A stretch of 64,000 bases of DNA, from the NCBI GenBank assembly GCA_024195265.1, contig JAJLRJ010000004.1, positions 981,125-1,045,124 of the forward strand. The letters are read 5' to 3'. The stretch's first letter is position 1. Every line of letters starts with the position of its first letter. A model generated the notes under the pieces. That model was given only the letters and a program-made list of their open reading frames with translations. It did not search any database and was not told where the DNA came from. Both the position numbers and the translations under genes were made by a program. This DNA comes from Dendrophyllia cribrosa (lineage: Eukaryota; Cnidaria; Anthozoa; Scleractinia; Dendrophylliidae). Below, piece by piece: positions 1-13,200 of the stretch.

Positions 1-2014
1 CCGACCAATCGATGAGATTGCACTTGCCATTAAAATATTCCATTTCCCGCCGATCACTCGATTTAGCAGAAGATTAACAGACGAACCATAGTGTCGGAGA
101 TAAACGACCCACATCGATAAGAGGTCATGTTGAAAAGACAACTAAAACCACGCGAAGGTCCTCCAAAACAATGTTCCAAAAGGGCCCAGAGACGTAAGAA
201 TCGGAATGGTACGGAAATTTCCAACGTTCCATTCCGAAACGGAAAAATAGGACTCACCTCTGGAGGTAGTCCATAATTTCCGAACGGATTTTTCAGAAAT
301 TGTCTGATCCATTTGACTTTAAACTTAAATTTCCGGATGTTTCGGCTAAATGGTAAGCACCCAATAACATGCAGGGAAGAAAAACTAGCCATGTAGCGCT
401 CTAGCACTTTTCACGTCAACAAAACGTGTTTTCGCATCGGTTTCGTCTTTATTACCTGTATTACATGGACACCACTAAATGGTCTTTTCTATTGGCTAAA
501 ACCTGCTTGTATTAATAAAACGTCACTTGGACCCGTTTGATCCTAATAAAAGAGAAAAGAAAGAGAATACTGATACTGAGGAAGAATCGAATTACTGAAC
601 TATTCTCGTAATCATCATGATACATAGAAGGATGGCTCATCACTGACAAATTTCTCTGTAAGAAACTTAAATGTTGTTACTTCCACGGGTTCATCGCACA
701 TTTGTTTACGAAACTTCGCAGAGATTTTTTATTTGATAAATCGAACTATAAAGTGTTTCTTGTTTTAATGCGTCGAAAGGAAATAAAGATTGCAGCTTTG
801 CATGAAATCGGCAACGGGTCTATTTGCCACACAGTGTAGTCTATGTCATAGTAGACTAGCGGATTTAAAGGGAGTATGTCACGTATTTTTAGTAACTGAA
901 GACAACGCATATTTGCAACAACTGAAGAAGCCGAAAACAACAGTCCAGTTTTGTTTAAACTGAGTACTGACTCCGCCTGTGCACTGAAACTCTGCATGTC
1001 AGCGGCAACACTTACTTTATTTGATCATCTAGAAAGTCATGTTGTAATTTATCTTTTCTTGGAGTTTACACGAGGCTTGTGCAACGTATTTCACAGCACA
1101 CACCACGAAGCGGCATGTTCACGTTCGCCGTTTGTCGTAATGCTTGATGTCAGAGACCTTAAGATCGAGGTTTTTCGGCATTTCCCGCGAACATCAAGAA
1201 GTCACGTGACCAGTGCCTTGCCGTCAGGTTTGCGGTTCGAGGTTCACGTTTGTACGGCTAGAACTCTTTCGCTTATTAATTATCGAATTCTTTTTCATAG
1301 AAACGTAGTTTTGAAGACGATTTCTCAGCTAAAATAGAAGTGAACGAATGAATGAAAACAAACATGGCAGCCGGCTATTTGTTGTTGGAACTGTTTTGCT
1401 GGTCGGATTACTTTGTGGTTAAACTACGATAAATAAAGTAAAACAAAAGCCAGTTTCTGATGATATGTGAATGCATGAATGTATATGCAAGAATGTATAC
1501 TTTGTTTCCTAGATGGCTCCGGTAATAGGCACAGATAAAAACTAACCCTGAATCTTAAGCCCAGATTATGTTCATACGGTGAACTCCGAACTGTAAACTG
1601 CTGGCCGACGTTTGTGGTTTGCGGTTTAAAGGGAAATCCTCAATCTTATGGTCTCTATTAAAAAAACCGGACGTCCGCCGAAAGGAACGATTTCTAATGC
1701 AACATACGTGCTAAACCATTCAACATGTTCAGTGCCAGAAGGACTGATGTGTACAAATGGTCTGCATGTCCCATGTCACTTAATGAAATGCTCAGCAAGG
1801 CTGTCGTACATGTAAAATGCATGATTTGAATTAGCATGCTTTTTCTAATCTTACAGTAGACGAACTATCTCTACACATCCCATCCCAAATAAGGTTGTAT
1901 AATAACGTTATAAATACTGCCCACTAGTCTAGTTGAAGACCGTGTGAACTTTTCACTTTTAATCAATGACCGAAATCTATGGCGTAAACTTCAGGCCGCT
2001 CCTGGGTTGTGCCA
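1..2014. other. Stretch with no recognised gene
   Basis: Only short open frames with no familiar domain are present on either strand. Composition is ordinary for this host and I see no convincing splice-bounded exon. I see nothing else in it that I can support. Confidence 0.5.
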
Positions 2015-2335
2015 AAATCATACCGTCCAGAAGGACGTCGGACACCTTATTGAGTCTTATATAACGTAATGTCGACACTTGGAATTTTATTTTCAATAAA
2101 TTTTTAAGTGTAAAAAAGAAAATCTAAAATCCCCACTCAGAATTGAACCTGTGACCTCAACTAGGCTTAGGCTTACATAGCCTACCGTACCACTGTACCA
2201 CCTAGCTTCTCGGGTTGCTTAGTCCTTAATTTAACTATATAAACTGCTACCCCCAACCTCAACTGAAAGCTAACCAGTTACTCCGTTATATAAGTCTCAA
2301 TAAGGTGTCCAACGTCCTTCTGGACGGTATGATTT
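2015..2335. repeat. Inverted-repeat element with tRNA-like core
   Basis: Arms of about 52 bp at 2015-2066 and 2284-2335 are near-perfect reverse complements. The interior, read on the minus strand, contains a B-box-like GGTTCAATTC (2140-2149 on the plus strand as its complement), with an A-box-like TAGGTGGTACAGTGG upstream. This resembles a tRNA-derived SINE core enclosed in a palindrome. A working tRNA is unlikely, because I cannot fold a full cloverleaf. Confidence 0.55.
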
Positions 2336-3545
2336 GAGCTTGACCCCGCTCCTGGCGTCTATAGAAATCAAGTCATTTGCACGAAACAATCAGGGACAAA
2401 TCAATCCTTTTCCCTAGAATTCTCTGACTAAGATCGAAATTTGCCTTGATATCACTGTTCTATAATATCGCGCATGCGTATAATATAAAGCTAAAATGGC
2501 GACTTTCGTACCACTGGCATCACTGACACTACTGAGTTCCTCTAGGAGAGTTTGAAGCGTAAGTAGAACGAGTTCCAAGTTGACGCCAGTTGTTTAGTGT
2601 TATACAGTGGAACAGTATAAAATATGCCATAATGAGTAAGCCTCTAACGTAGCGGTTCATTAGGCTCGTCACGCCTCCTAAGCGATTGCGTGACGGGTGC
2701 AAAGGACTTCTGCGTAAGAGGTTTTGATGTGCTCATAAATGTTTGCCCTTTTAGCAACGGTTCATTATCCCGCAGAACTGTTTCTTGTCGAAATGTTTGG
2801 TATTCCCATCAGCACCTTCATTTTGGGTAATATAGTACTTCTGCCGCTGAATCTTTGCCAAGTTGCAGAGGATTGCTGCTCCCTTCAGCTGACTCCCGCC
2901 AATGCATCTCAGAGGAGTTCTGAGGCTGTCACGCACCCTTCTTTACATCATGCAAGGATGACATGTTCCTCCACGTGAAATCGGGATAATTCTCTCCTTT
3001 CTCAACCGTCACACTTCCGGCAAAAGAAAATCACAGAAAAGAAAAACGACTCAAAATCGGGCAAAGTGTTCACGAGGTGAGCAGAGAAAGTAACGCAAGG
3101 TTAGTCACGGCACGCAGGCATGGCACGGGTCATCCATGATATTATTGGTCACAAGCTATGCCGGGCGGCTCTTTCTTGTACACCACAACTGCTGGATACA
3201 GGTAATGAAAAAGGGAAACAAATCTTTAGTGTGTTGAGATGCTCGTGTTCACGGATGGACTTGATTTCTTCGCAAGACAATACAGATCGCCCATGTATAA
3301 CACTTCAAGTGATATTCTGAGGTATAACCAACTTTTCAGCACCGCTTCAGCTAGATCACCCTGAAAACCCACGCGTGCCAGCTTTTCTGTTGCCATGCCC
3401 ACGTCATTCTAAATGCCATGGTGTCGTTGGTTTTGATGATATCGCTGTATATCTGTTCTTCACCTCTTGACCTCAAATCCTTTTGAACCATTATCATTTG
3501 GACCCCTGGGCAAAGAATACAAGCAAAATACAATAACGTCTCAGT
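2336..3545. other. Stretch with no recognised gene
   Basis: Short open frames only. An ATG near 2495 opens 19 codons and stops just before a GTAAGT-like donor, so I do not call it an exon. The missing last exon of the SZRD1-like gene could lie here, but I could not find it. Confidence 0.4.
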
Positions 3546-3623
<78 letters not shown>

Positions 3624-3635
3624 CCAATCAATCAA
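3546..3635. repeat. (ATCA)n microsatellite
   Basis: About 22 copies of a 4-bp unit (AATC/ATCA), with one interruption near the right end. Confidence 0.95.
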
Positions 3636-3940
3636 CTTTATTATTTTATACACGATTATAAGAAAAGCTATAAGCTTATGGGGTCGTGTGACTAAATACA
3701 TGTATGGAACAAAGACTGATATGAGTACCCTCTGAGGTTAAACTTGTTTTCAGGTTTACATATGAGAAAAGCTTTCGACTCAGTCTGAGTTTACAACTGG
3801 GTGCCGGATAACTCAGCATCCAACTCACTACTATCCTTTTACACAACATTCACACCAAAATTTGACAATGACTGACAGTCTTGCCTTGGATCCAATTATT
3901 TTGTATATTAGATAGACGCCTGTACTCGTTAAGAACTTAC

Positions 3941-6365
3941 CTTGGTAGTCGAATAACATTCTCTGGAAGTTTTTGTTCCACTTGTATTGCTTTTGGAGTT
4001 TCATTTTTCCTGCAGCAAATAATAATCAAGAAATATTCAGTTTTTGCAGCATTGTAGGCCAGGCAAATGTGTCATATTTGACTACTAAGGGGTCATAAAT
4101 ACATGTACATTCGAACCTCCGTTGCGACCATCTATCGTAAGCGACCACCTCTCCTCAGCGACCAGTTTTCCAAAATACTAAAAGTTTCCAAGTCAAATCA
4201 CTATATTTGGAACCTCTTGTAAGCGACCCCCTCTCGTAAGCGACCGCGGCCACTTTTAGAGCTAAAAGTTTGAAATTTTCTTTTGTTTTTAACCTCCCGT
4301 AAGCGACCACTTAGCTTGAAGCTGCTTGACAGATAATAGAGCGGAAATTGGATAATGAGGTGTTGTAACATTATCGCATTCCTCAAGACAAGTCCTGTTT
4401 TTTCTCGTTCAAAACCTAGTATGCCGAACTCAAATTCTCAAATTCTTCTACAAATGGTAGGAGGGTTTAGTTTCTGAGCTGTAAACGATGTTTTTGACTG
4501 TTCGGTCTCAATTTGGTTAGATAATGGCCGTAAAATGGCAGTTGTAGCCTGAAAAAGGGTCTTTTTGGTGAAAATTTGGGTGTTAAAGGGTTAATGTACA
4601 GTTTTTTACGCTTGTTAACATGTAAATCACCAGTAATATAAAAGAGCTGTCAAATTTAGACAACATTAAAGATTCAACTTGTAACTATTGTGAGACTTGT
4701 TCCATTCGCCTTATTAGGTAAATTAACAGAAGCGAACCATGAAACTCTGAATAAATATTTTGGAAAGCTTAAATATTTTTGTGACTACTAAAAGTTATTA
4801 CATGGGTTTAGATGGGCATTGGCACATGGGATAAGGCTCTGCAGTTACCATAATATGATTATAAGGCAAAATTTTGACCCAATATGGTCTGAACTCTCGT
4901 AAGCGACCACCTCCCGTAAGTGACCACCTAGGCTTGACATTTTGGCTGGTCGCTTACAGGAGGTTCGACTGTATTTATAACATAATCATTAATATTTACA
5001 CTGTATAATTTATTGTACAAATGTTTTCAAGGAACTTACTCTGTATCACTGCTTTCATCTGATGTAGCACTTCCCAAAATTCTTGCTCTGTAAAAACAAA
5101 CAAACAAACAGATAAACAATGTAAATGGAATGGTGCAATAAATGTAGGATGAATGAAAGAAAATAATTATAAATTAACCTGAAAGGCTACTCCTAATGGA
5201 ATAATTGATAGCAGTAAGGCTGCAAAGAGCTGTTGAGCAAGGCAAGTAGGCAAAGGAGGCTGCCCGAGCCTTCTGCTCATTGGCTGGTATTTTCACAGAC
5301 TTGATACTTGCATGTCAGTAAGAAACTAGCCTGCTTGAAGGCAAACCAGAAATGGGTTTAGCTTCATTGGTATTTTAAAATGAATAAAATCATGGTTTTA
5401 TTCAACTTCAACAGTAAACTGTCAACTCACTTCAATTACAAAAGTTCATGTAAGAGTCTGTTACACTTTAACTGTTTGATAACCAATCATGTCAACTGAC
5501 TTTCACCAAACAACATAGCAAACAGTACTGAGACCTGATTTGTTAAACCTAAAAACTGAGCACATGTACAACTGGCATTCATATCAGTACCAGTGGAAAA
5601 CAAAGAGTATGCACTGGTATGTACCATATGGATTGTAAAGTAGCATGTAGTAAACACTGGATTCAAGAAAGTGTTGTATGTTTATTTATGTTTAGGTTTC
5701 ATGGTATGTCCTTAATCCTTTCACTCCCAGAGTCAGTGTAGTTCTAACTTTTGAATCTGTCAACAAAATCCTATAGACCTCATTCATAAATGGCGGCCGA
5801 TTAATTATTCTTTTATATTCATGCTAATCATCCTACCAAGCCTCATCAGCATGGCCAAATTTCAAAGAAAAAATTGCTCTAAAATGAAGCTAGGTAGGCT
5901 GATGAATATAAAAGAATAATAAATCGGTCGCCATTTATGAATAAGGTGTATGGTGTGACCATGCAAATGAAACCTCTTTGACAGTACTTTTTCATGGTAC
6001 CATTAGTTTTTCAATATTTTACGAAATGAAATTTAGGATTTTTCTTGAATTTTTTTCTTTGGCACTCAAGGGAGTTAAAGGGAGAGGTCCAAGGGGCCAG
6101 CTACTCCCTCAGCTACTACAGTTCTGAGACCTGGCTACTTTCATAGACAGACAAGACAAACAAACAAGTTGAACTGTTTTTCCCCGGCTACTTTTTCCAT
6201 CCATGGCTACAAGTACTTCAAAACTTAGTAACAGCCTTGGGATTCAAAAATTTTCAAACCAGTATAATTTTTGTTTTTCATCTGTCTTGGATCATGGTAA
6301 CAAATCTGAGACAAAGGAAAATAACAATAATAATTGGTTTGAAAAAAAAATTAAATTAAACTACA

Positions 6366-6422
<57 letters not shown>

Positions 6423-6535
6423 CCAAGAAGGAAAATCACTCAACTTTGATGACCATAAGTTTAATACAAACTTGTTTCGTAGGTGTTGCCACCCACTCCT
6501 CAGTTAAACTTACATATATATATATATTCTTCTTA

Positions 6536-6592
<57 letters not shown>

Positions 6593-9500
6593 TATATAAT
6601 ATAACCGTACATCCTGTGCCCAAGTTCAGGAGTTGCCATAAAGCCATTATGGTAACAACTGGGAGGGCACATTGTATACATAATTGTAATATATATATTA
6701 TATATATATTATTATATATATTATTATATATATATTAATATATATATATAATATATATTATATATATAATATATATATATATATTCTTCTTACTGATACC
6801 TACATAATACAGACACCCCTTTATTATGGACAGCTCATATGGTCCTAAAGAAACAAAAACTCAGTGATCCCTGCTAGCTGTAAAACAGACATCTCTGTAT
6901 TAAGGAGGTTCATCTGTATATGTAAATAGCAGAAAGCAGTATGAAATACAGTGCATATCCTCACCTTGCTTCTGCATACTGAGCCTGTCTTTCTGCCAGT
7001 GATTTATGCGTAGGTTTGCCTTTAGTGGCATCCTGGTTTTTAGCATGATCTGTGCCTCCAGAATCGGGCCTCTTTAAAATTCTTAACTACCAAATAAGTA
7101 CAAATGACAATTTAATGTTATTGAAATGCTGACCAATATCTGCCCTGATGGTGGACATGTACAATGTACACGAAAAGCATCGAGAAAAATATTAATGATC
7201 AATGAGTTCTACGCCAACTACCATTAATGATATTTATATATATTATTCAGCAGATTGGCCAACAAAACAATGCACTGCACAGAGACCTGGACCAGGGTGA
7301 AAAATTTCCACTCGTCCGTTCGTCTGAGACGAGTACTTCTTGATCTCGGACGAATGGATTTCCAAAAGCACTTGTCCGACTGGACAAGTTCAATTTACCA
7401 GGAGAAATTTGTCTCGCGATTTTTCAATGAGTTCTAAGTTTCCCAAGCATCTCTGGATTTCATAAACTATCCTGGTTTCTACGAATTTCTGTTTCTTTTT
7501 ACTCACAATCTTAACTGTTTCCGACCATGCAAAACTGGTTACTAAGGATAACCAAGATGGCCACTTGTTTACAGACTCTTTTCTTTGGCTTCGAATTCCT
7601 TCGTCTTAGGTGTTCCTTCATTGCTAAAAGCTTTAAAAATGTCCAAAAAAGATAGGGAGCACTGTTTTAACACAGGTATTTTGACAACTTGAGGCCAAAT
7701 TTAACAATTTATAAACACAACGCTCACGTTCGTGCATTACGAGAATAAGTGTTTCATGCAGATCCTTATTCTTTTATTTGATTTTTGGTCTCGGAGGTAC
7801 TCTGGCAGCTCTGTTAAAGAAACAAGACTCGCTTTTCTACATCATCTAAAATTAAAGAATTATGTTTGCTCTATGCTGTACACCTCAAATAAATAGAATG
7901 TTCAATTTCAAGGCTCAAAAAGTCTGGTCAACTTATATCACCGGAAAGTACAATATATTGCAGATGTTCGCGCAGATAAGCTGCACTCGCAATTTTGAGC
8001 AAAAATGTTGGGCAAATGTGGCTTATATGCCAGTTTTTACGGTACACTGTAAATTTGTTTAACCACTACATTTTTTAATTTATTCATTTTTTGGACGAGT
8101 GAATTTCACTATAGGACAAGCAAAATTTGAGTGGCCTAAGCCAGTACACAGATGAAAGGAGGACACAAATCTCAAAGAAAGAAACAGGAGAATGTGCAAG
8201 TCTGTGAAGCATCATAAAAGCAAAGCCAAACAGAAACCCAACAAACAAATTAAACAAAATGATTATGTTCCTGGTTACAAGTTGGGAAATAATTAATAGA
8301 ATCCATCAGTTGGCCTTTATTTAGTTTTCAAATGTTTTTGTTACTTGTTTTTATTGTGAAGTGCACTCCAACTTCACTGTACAGGTATAACAAAAGAAAG
8401 CAGAATTTAGACATTCTACAGACATGCCACACACAAGTTCATAACATGTAACTGTTCCCATAAAGTTATTAATTGGAGGATCAATTTTACAGTGATTGTG
8501 GAGACTAGACTTGTAAACGTACAAACTGATATTTAACTTGATACTTAACTTTAATGATTTGTTGGCATTACAATGGGTAAAAAATATACAATGTACCTGT
8601 GGTTTATAATGAGTTCTGTTTGTATCCTCTTGCATCACAACTTGTGAACTGGTCTTGTTTTCTTGTAATCTAATTACAATGCACAAAAAAATAGTGACAT
8701 CATTTGGTGCATACTATTCATGTAGGAGAAATAGAATGAGAAAAAAATGCATTACTCAGATCCTGGCACATCACTAGGAGGCTTGAACAAGGATTTTGGA
8801 GCTGATTCCAGACCTGTTTTACAGGATTGAATCCATCTGTGATGCAGGCTATTGATTTTAAATCTCTATTAATTTATAGTTTGTCTTTTTTTACACAATT
8901 TGCATTACTTTGTTTTAAATTACTCTATCAAGAGTGCAGTTTTATTTGGTAAATACATAGGGCCATTCCATTTAATATCTGCACCCCCTCTACTGAGGAA
9001 CAAATGAAGGGCTCCCGGATGTTTTTTGCAACTTTCACTAAAATTGTATGTTTTAGGCCTTTAAAAGCGCAGTTTTGTCAAATTAAAATAGATTAAAATA
9101 GATCCAAAATGGGGAAGAAAATCCACATCTTTGAAAAAATGTTTTCAGCCTTAGGGCACCCTATGTGTCTTTTCAAAATAAAATTTTATTCTGTTCGAAG
9201 ATTTGTTGACCTGGTTGGAATCCTTTTAGTCATATTTACATGATCCAGTCATAATTTTGGCAAGTGAGTCCCTTTTGAGGCCAAAAATCCGTCCAAGATT
9301 TCAGTGAAAATTTTCCAACAAGGTCATTAGGATGTTCTTCCCGGGAGCCCTTCAATTATGAATTTTACTCCTTAGGAAAAAAAAGATCAAAGTGCCAACA
9401 CATTTCTCCGTTCAGAGAAAGGAAGATGTTTTTGATTGATAAAAGGTACCGGCATAGCTACCCCTTCAGAAATGACTCTTGAAACCCCCTCCCCCAGGAT

Positions 9501-10115
9501 TTTCCTATCCCTCAATAAGGGAGGGGGGGGGGGGGGGGGGGGTGCGGACATGAAATGTAATGGCCCATAATATGTACATGTAAGACCCATATTAAAGGTT
9601 GGTTGTTCATCTCACTTTATTGAAACAATTGATGTTTTTTCATCTTTCTCTCTGACTTGTTTCTCCCTTTCCTCCATTCTTCTTTCAAGTTCCTAAATGT
9701 GAAATTACACAAGAATAAAAAGTGATTCATGATTAAAAAGTTAATGTTTGCTTATTTTGAATAATAGAAAACGAGCGAGTTAAACAACGGTTTTCTATCC
9801 ACCAGTACCTGTAGATTCATCATGATATCATTGATTAACTTCAATCGATTCTCGTCATTTTCTTCAATGATAGCGTTTAAATACCCGCTCAATTATAACA
9901 ATTCGATTTCGTCTTCATTTTTTACAACACTATTTCTGAAGAAAATGTAACAGTAACGGAAGGTTTATTGTAGGGAAGCGATTTCAAGTTGCGAAAAAAA
10001 TCGTACAAATTATTTAATCTTAATTTAAAGACACAATTTATTAATTCCATACCCCAGAATCTGCGACATCTTCCCAGCTATCCCAAATATCTTCATCGTC
10101 TTCTTCGGCCGCCAT
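3941..10115 (-). CDS. SZRD1: SUZ RNA-binding domain-containing protein (SZRD1-like), six exons, 3' end missing
   Basis: Six minus-strand exons join in frame: 10115-10053, 9692-9616, 8669-8597, 7086-6965, 5087-5040 and 4009-3941. All have AG acceptors and GT donors with matching phases. The first exon encodes an acidic start with two W residues ending in ADSG, like the ESWEEAADSG opening of vertebrate SZRD1. Exon 4 begins RILKRP and holds the SUZ-like block ending LAERQAQYAEAR. Exon 5 continues with RILGSA, and exon 6 holds NVIRLP, matching NVIRQP near the C-terminus of SZRD1. SUZ domains bind RNA; the cellular role of SZRD1 is poorly known. The terminal exon (GPDG.. in relatives) was not located. 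The gene shares a short divergent promoter with the ACOT7-like gene. Identification is from remembered family sequence and is quite firm because several separate exons agree. Confidence 0.85.
4107..4971. mobile_element. Non-autonomous Tc1/mariner-like element
   Basis: The ends read CATTCGAACCTCC on the left and, as reverse complement, CAGTCGAACCTCC on the right, each flanked by TA. The subterminal regions carry repeated GTAAGCGACCACCT-type units in both orientations. No transposase frame is present. It lies in an SZRD1 intron. A partial relative occurs near 61812. Confidence 0.65.
5774..5950. repeat. Palindromic MITE
   Basis: A left arm around CATTCATAAATGGCGGCCG and a matching right arm (CGGTCGCCATTTATGAAT) enclose a short spacer, so most of the element is a foldback. 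It has no coding potential and is intronic. Confidence 0.7.
6366..6783. repeat. (TA)n microsatellites and AT-rich palindromic tract
   Basis: Long alternating TA runs lie at about 6369-6421 and 6539-6600, followed by an irregular TATATAATAT tract at 6690-6783. Two copies of ATTCTTCTTACTGATA flank the tracts. Apparent ORFs through here are only poly(YI). Confidence 0.9.
7296..8118. repeat. Possible inverted-repeat element with ACTCGTCC ends
   Basis: The left end has GTGAAAAATTTCCACTCGTCC-like sequence, and the right end has its approximate complement around 8093-8112. The internal 66- to 72-codon frames match nothing I know. The boundaries and target duplication are not clear. Confidence 0.4.
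8958..9571. repeat. Inverted-repeat element with G-tract
   Basis: The left end GGGCCATTCCATTTAATATC and the complement of the right end (GGGCCATTACATTTCATGTC) form roughly 32-bp inverted repeats, each ending in a C/G homopolymer tract. The right one is over 20 Gs at about 9521-9542. The interior holds another inverted pair around CTCCCGG / CCGGGAG. No transposase is present. Confidence 0.6.
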
Positions 10116-10200
10116 TTTCCAGTATAACCACTTCCGTCAAGAGTGTTACGCGTGCGTTAATAGAATTACCGCTGTCCGCGCTCGTACGTACTGAAACAAA
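10116..10200. promoter_or_regulatory. Bidirectional promoter between SZRD1 and ACOT7
   Basis: The two start codons face away from each other with only about 85 bp between them. The spacer is more GC-rich than its surroundings, with CG-containing words (ACGCGTGCG, CGCGCTCG) and no TATA box. This fits a shared housekeeping promoter, which is inference from geometry. Confidence 0.6.
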
Positions 10201-13200
10201 ATGGCGAAATCGTCCAACATGGACGTTGACTTGAAGGGCCAAGAAGACTCGATTTCTCGAGGCTCAATTGAAGTTTGCAGGCTTATGCATCCTGATGATG
10301 CTAATATCGCTGGGAACGTTCATGGTGGAACGACATTGAAGCTTATTGAGGAAGCAGGGCTCATAATTGCGACTCGTCACTGCAACAAGAATGGTCGAAA
10401 AGACGGCATTCAAGAGCCGGTGTTGGCTGCCTTAGCACGCGTAGAAAGGACGGACTTTTTACAGCCGATGTACATCGGAGAAGTCGCACAAGTTCATGTG
10501 GAGCTAGGCTACGCATCGAAGCATTCTTTAGAAGTGAAAGCGTTCGTTTGGGTTGAAAATCTTGTAACCGGAAGTCGCAGGCTGACCAACCGCGCGTCGC
10601 TCTGGTACGTTCCGGTCACAGGAAGTGAAGAGATGAAGATTATACCGGAAGTACCTGCGATTGCGTATTTAAGCAAAGAGGATGAGGAGAGAGGAAGGGC
10701 GCGCTACGAGATGCAGAAGAGAGCCAGGCTGGATAAAGAGGAGCATTTGAAGGAGGTATCGCAGATTTTTCAATGTGTCCAGGGCTCAAAGCAGGAAAAA
10801 CGTACTTAAAATTTGAAAGAACTAATAAAGCAAGGCTGAATGTACAACTGGGATTATACATGTAATATTCTTTCCAATATTTCGTCAGGCACGGCCTGAC
10901 TTCTTCAGGGAATAAAATTTGGCAGTGAAAAACCCTTATGAATGAGGAAATGAAAAACCTTGGATTATATGTGTAGGCTCCATAACACATAATTTTTGGT
11001 TCCAGAAAATGCCAAAGGCAGATACCAGAGGCAGAATTTTTTTGGATTCTGTACTCTAGATAACCTTACATAAGCTGAATTGCAGTCATTTATTTATGAT
11101 TGTTTACTACAGTGTATTTTTTTTTACAGACACCACTTGTCTTGCCTGCCGTGCATACAGCTGAAGGGGAAGTTTCTCGTTATAGTGTATTTAATTCACA
11201 GTCATCTCTGATCCACTCTGTGCAACCCTCAGATTGTTCAAGTACTGGCTATGTACTTGGTGGTGTAACTATGAAATTGATGGATGAAGTGGGAGGAATA
11301 GTTGCATTCCGACATTGCAAAACCAATGTGGTGACAGCATCAATTGGTAAGCTTATGACTTGTGTTTATGGAAGCTAAGTGACAGCCCTTGTTTAAGGTT
11401 ATGTACCAGTCAATTCCAAGACCGCCCATCCCCTCCCCGGGCAAACCCCCGGGCATTTGACTTTTTTAAAAAAAAATTGTCAAATGCCCCACTATGTGGG
11501 CAGTTTATACGGTCAAATGCCCCACCGGGCAGGGCTTCACAAAGCGTCAAATGCCCCACAATCCGGGCAAGGAGGGATTAAAGTAACTAGTTACAGTGGA
11601 TTTCAGCTTACTTTGGCCGCGCCAGTTACCAAGTTCGTTGGGAAATTTGATACTACGTTGCGAAGTTGTCAATTACATTTGTCAGTTTGCCACCCAAATT
11701 GCGAACTTTGAAACGAAGTTGGCAACTTCGGTGCCAACGAAGCCTGTATGTAAAGTCTGAAGTTGTTCTTAAACGCTATTTGCGAAGTCAAAACAATTTT
11801 TAGCCGATCTGGATGGTTTTCTTTAACATTATTTTTGTAGACTTGCCAAGACAAATCTATAAACTGGTGCGGTTCGGATTGTTTTCGAGGTGAGATCACG
11901 TACGCTGTAAGATGCATGCTGCTATTTCAGTTGTGGTTTTGAATTCAACCAACATATAAATCGTATATTATCTAGCTCGGAATAATTTTCCGCTGAAACG
12001 CCTTTTTGGATGTCCTTGTTTTCACTCCACACTTTAAAAAAAGGCATCTCAGGAACTCCAGAATATAAATGAATAGTTACATTTTACGACAAAGATCCAC
12101 CGAGTCAACTGACACGTGGAACCGGAAAGAATGGATTACGAGATTTTTTTACCTTGCGACCGCTGACCAACGTTTTTGTTGAAGTCAAATGCCCGCCCCG
12201 TCGGACCTCGTTTCACGTCAAATGCCCCACTATGCGGAGCTAACCTCTCGTCAAATGCCCGGGGTATGCCCGGGGGGGGGATGGGCGGTCTTGGAATTGA
12301 CTGGTACATTACATACTGCCTGTGGTTTACAAACGAACCACAAGTGGTCAACATGGCCAGAGCTTAAAGGGAACCTCCATTGTTATAACAAATTGACGTT
12401 TAATTGTTGGAAATAAAGTCTAAATTAAAATTTTTTAAAAAGCAGGTGCAAATATAATTTTAGTGTACAAAAAAATGGATATGAATATCGCCTATTTTCG
12501 CTTTTAAATTTCCCGCACGCCGCCATTTTGAATATTTTTTGACGTGTTACGGGTATCTTATTGTTGCATACAAAAGAAATTCTATTCTTAACAATAGCGG
12601 CAACCGTAACATGTCATAAATATTCAAAATGGCGGCACACGGGAAATTTAAAAGCAAAAATAGGCGATATTTATATCCATTTTATTTGTACACTAAAATT
12701 ATATTTGCACCTGTTCTTTTAAAATTTTAAATTTCGACTTTATTTCTAACAATTTAATGTCAATTAAATTGACATTAAATTGTTGGAAATTTTGTTCTGA
12801 CAATGGAGGTTCCCTTTAATGCACGTTTCTGCAGCATACATATAGGAGCATTGCTACTCTCCCCTGGATGGAATACTAGTCCATTGTGAGGTTACTTCCA
12901 TCATTTTGTTCCCTGGTAGCCATTTACCAGTACTTCTGGGTGAAGAAATGAGACAATGTGGACCAGAGCTTCTCGTCTAAGGAAACAATAGAATGGAAAA
13001 GACCAGGCCTTGAACCACAATCTTTCAGATCTAAGGTTCAATGTACTATGTACTAACCACTCTGAATAGAATACCATGGAGTATTCCATGGAGAATACCA
13101 TGGAGTATTTATGTACTATGTACTAACCACTGTGTGAATATAATACCATGGAGTATTCCATGGAGAATACCATGGAGTATTTATGTACTATGTATTAACC

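Noticed and set aside
951..1337. 128-aa open frame on the plus strand
   Set aside because: No recognisable domain, overlaps another frame on the opposite strand, and no splice or promoter support.
2495..2560. Possible first exon beginning ATGGCGACTTTC with a nearby GTAAGT donor
   Set aside because: The frame meets TGA before the donor, so it is not coding as a first exon. No downstream partner found.
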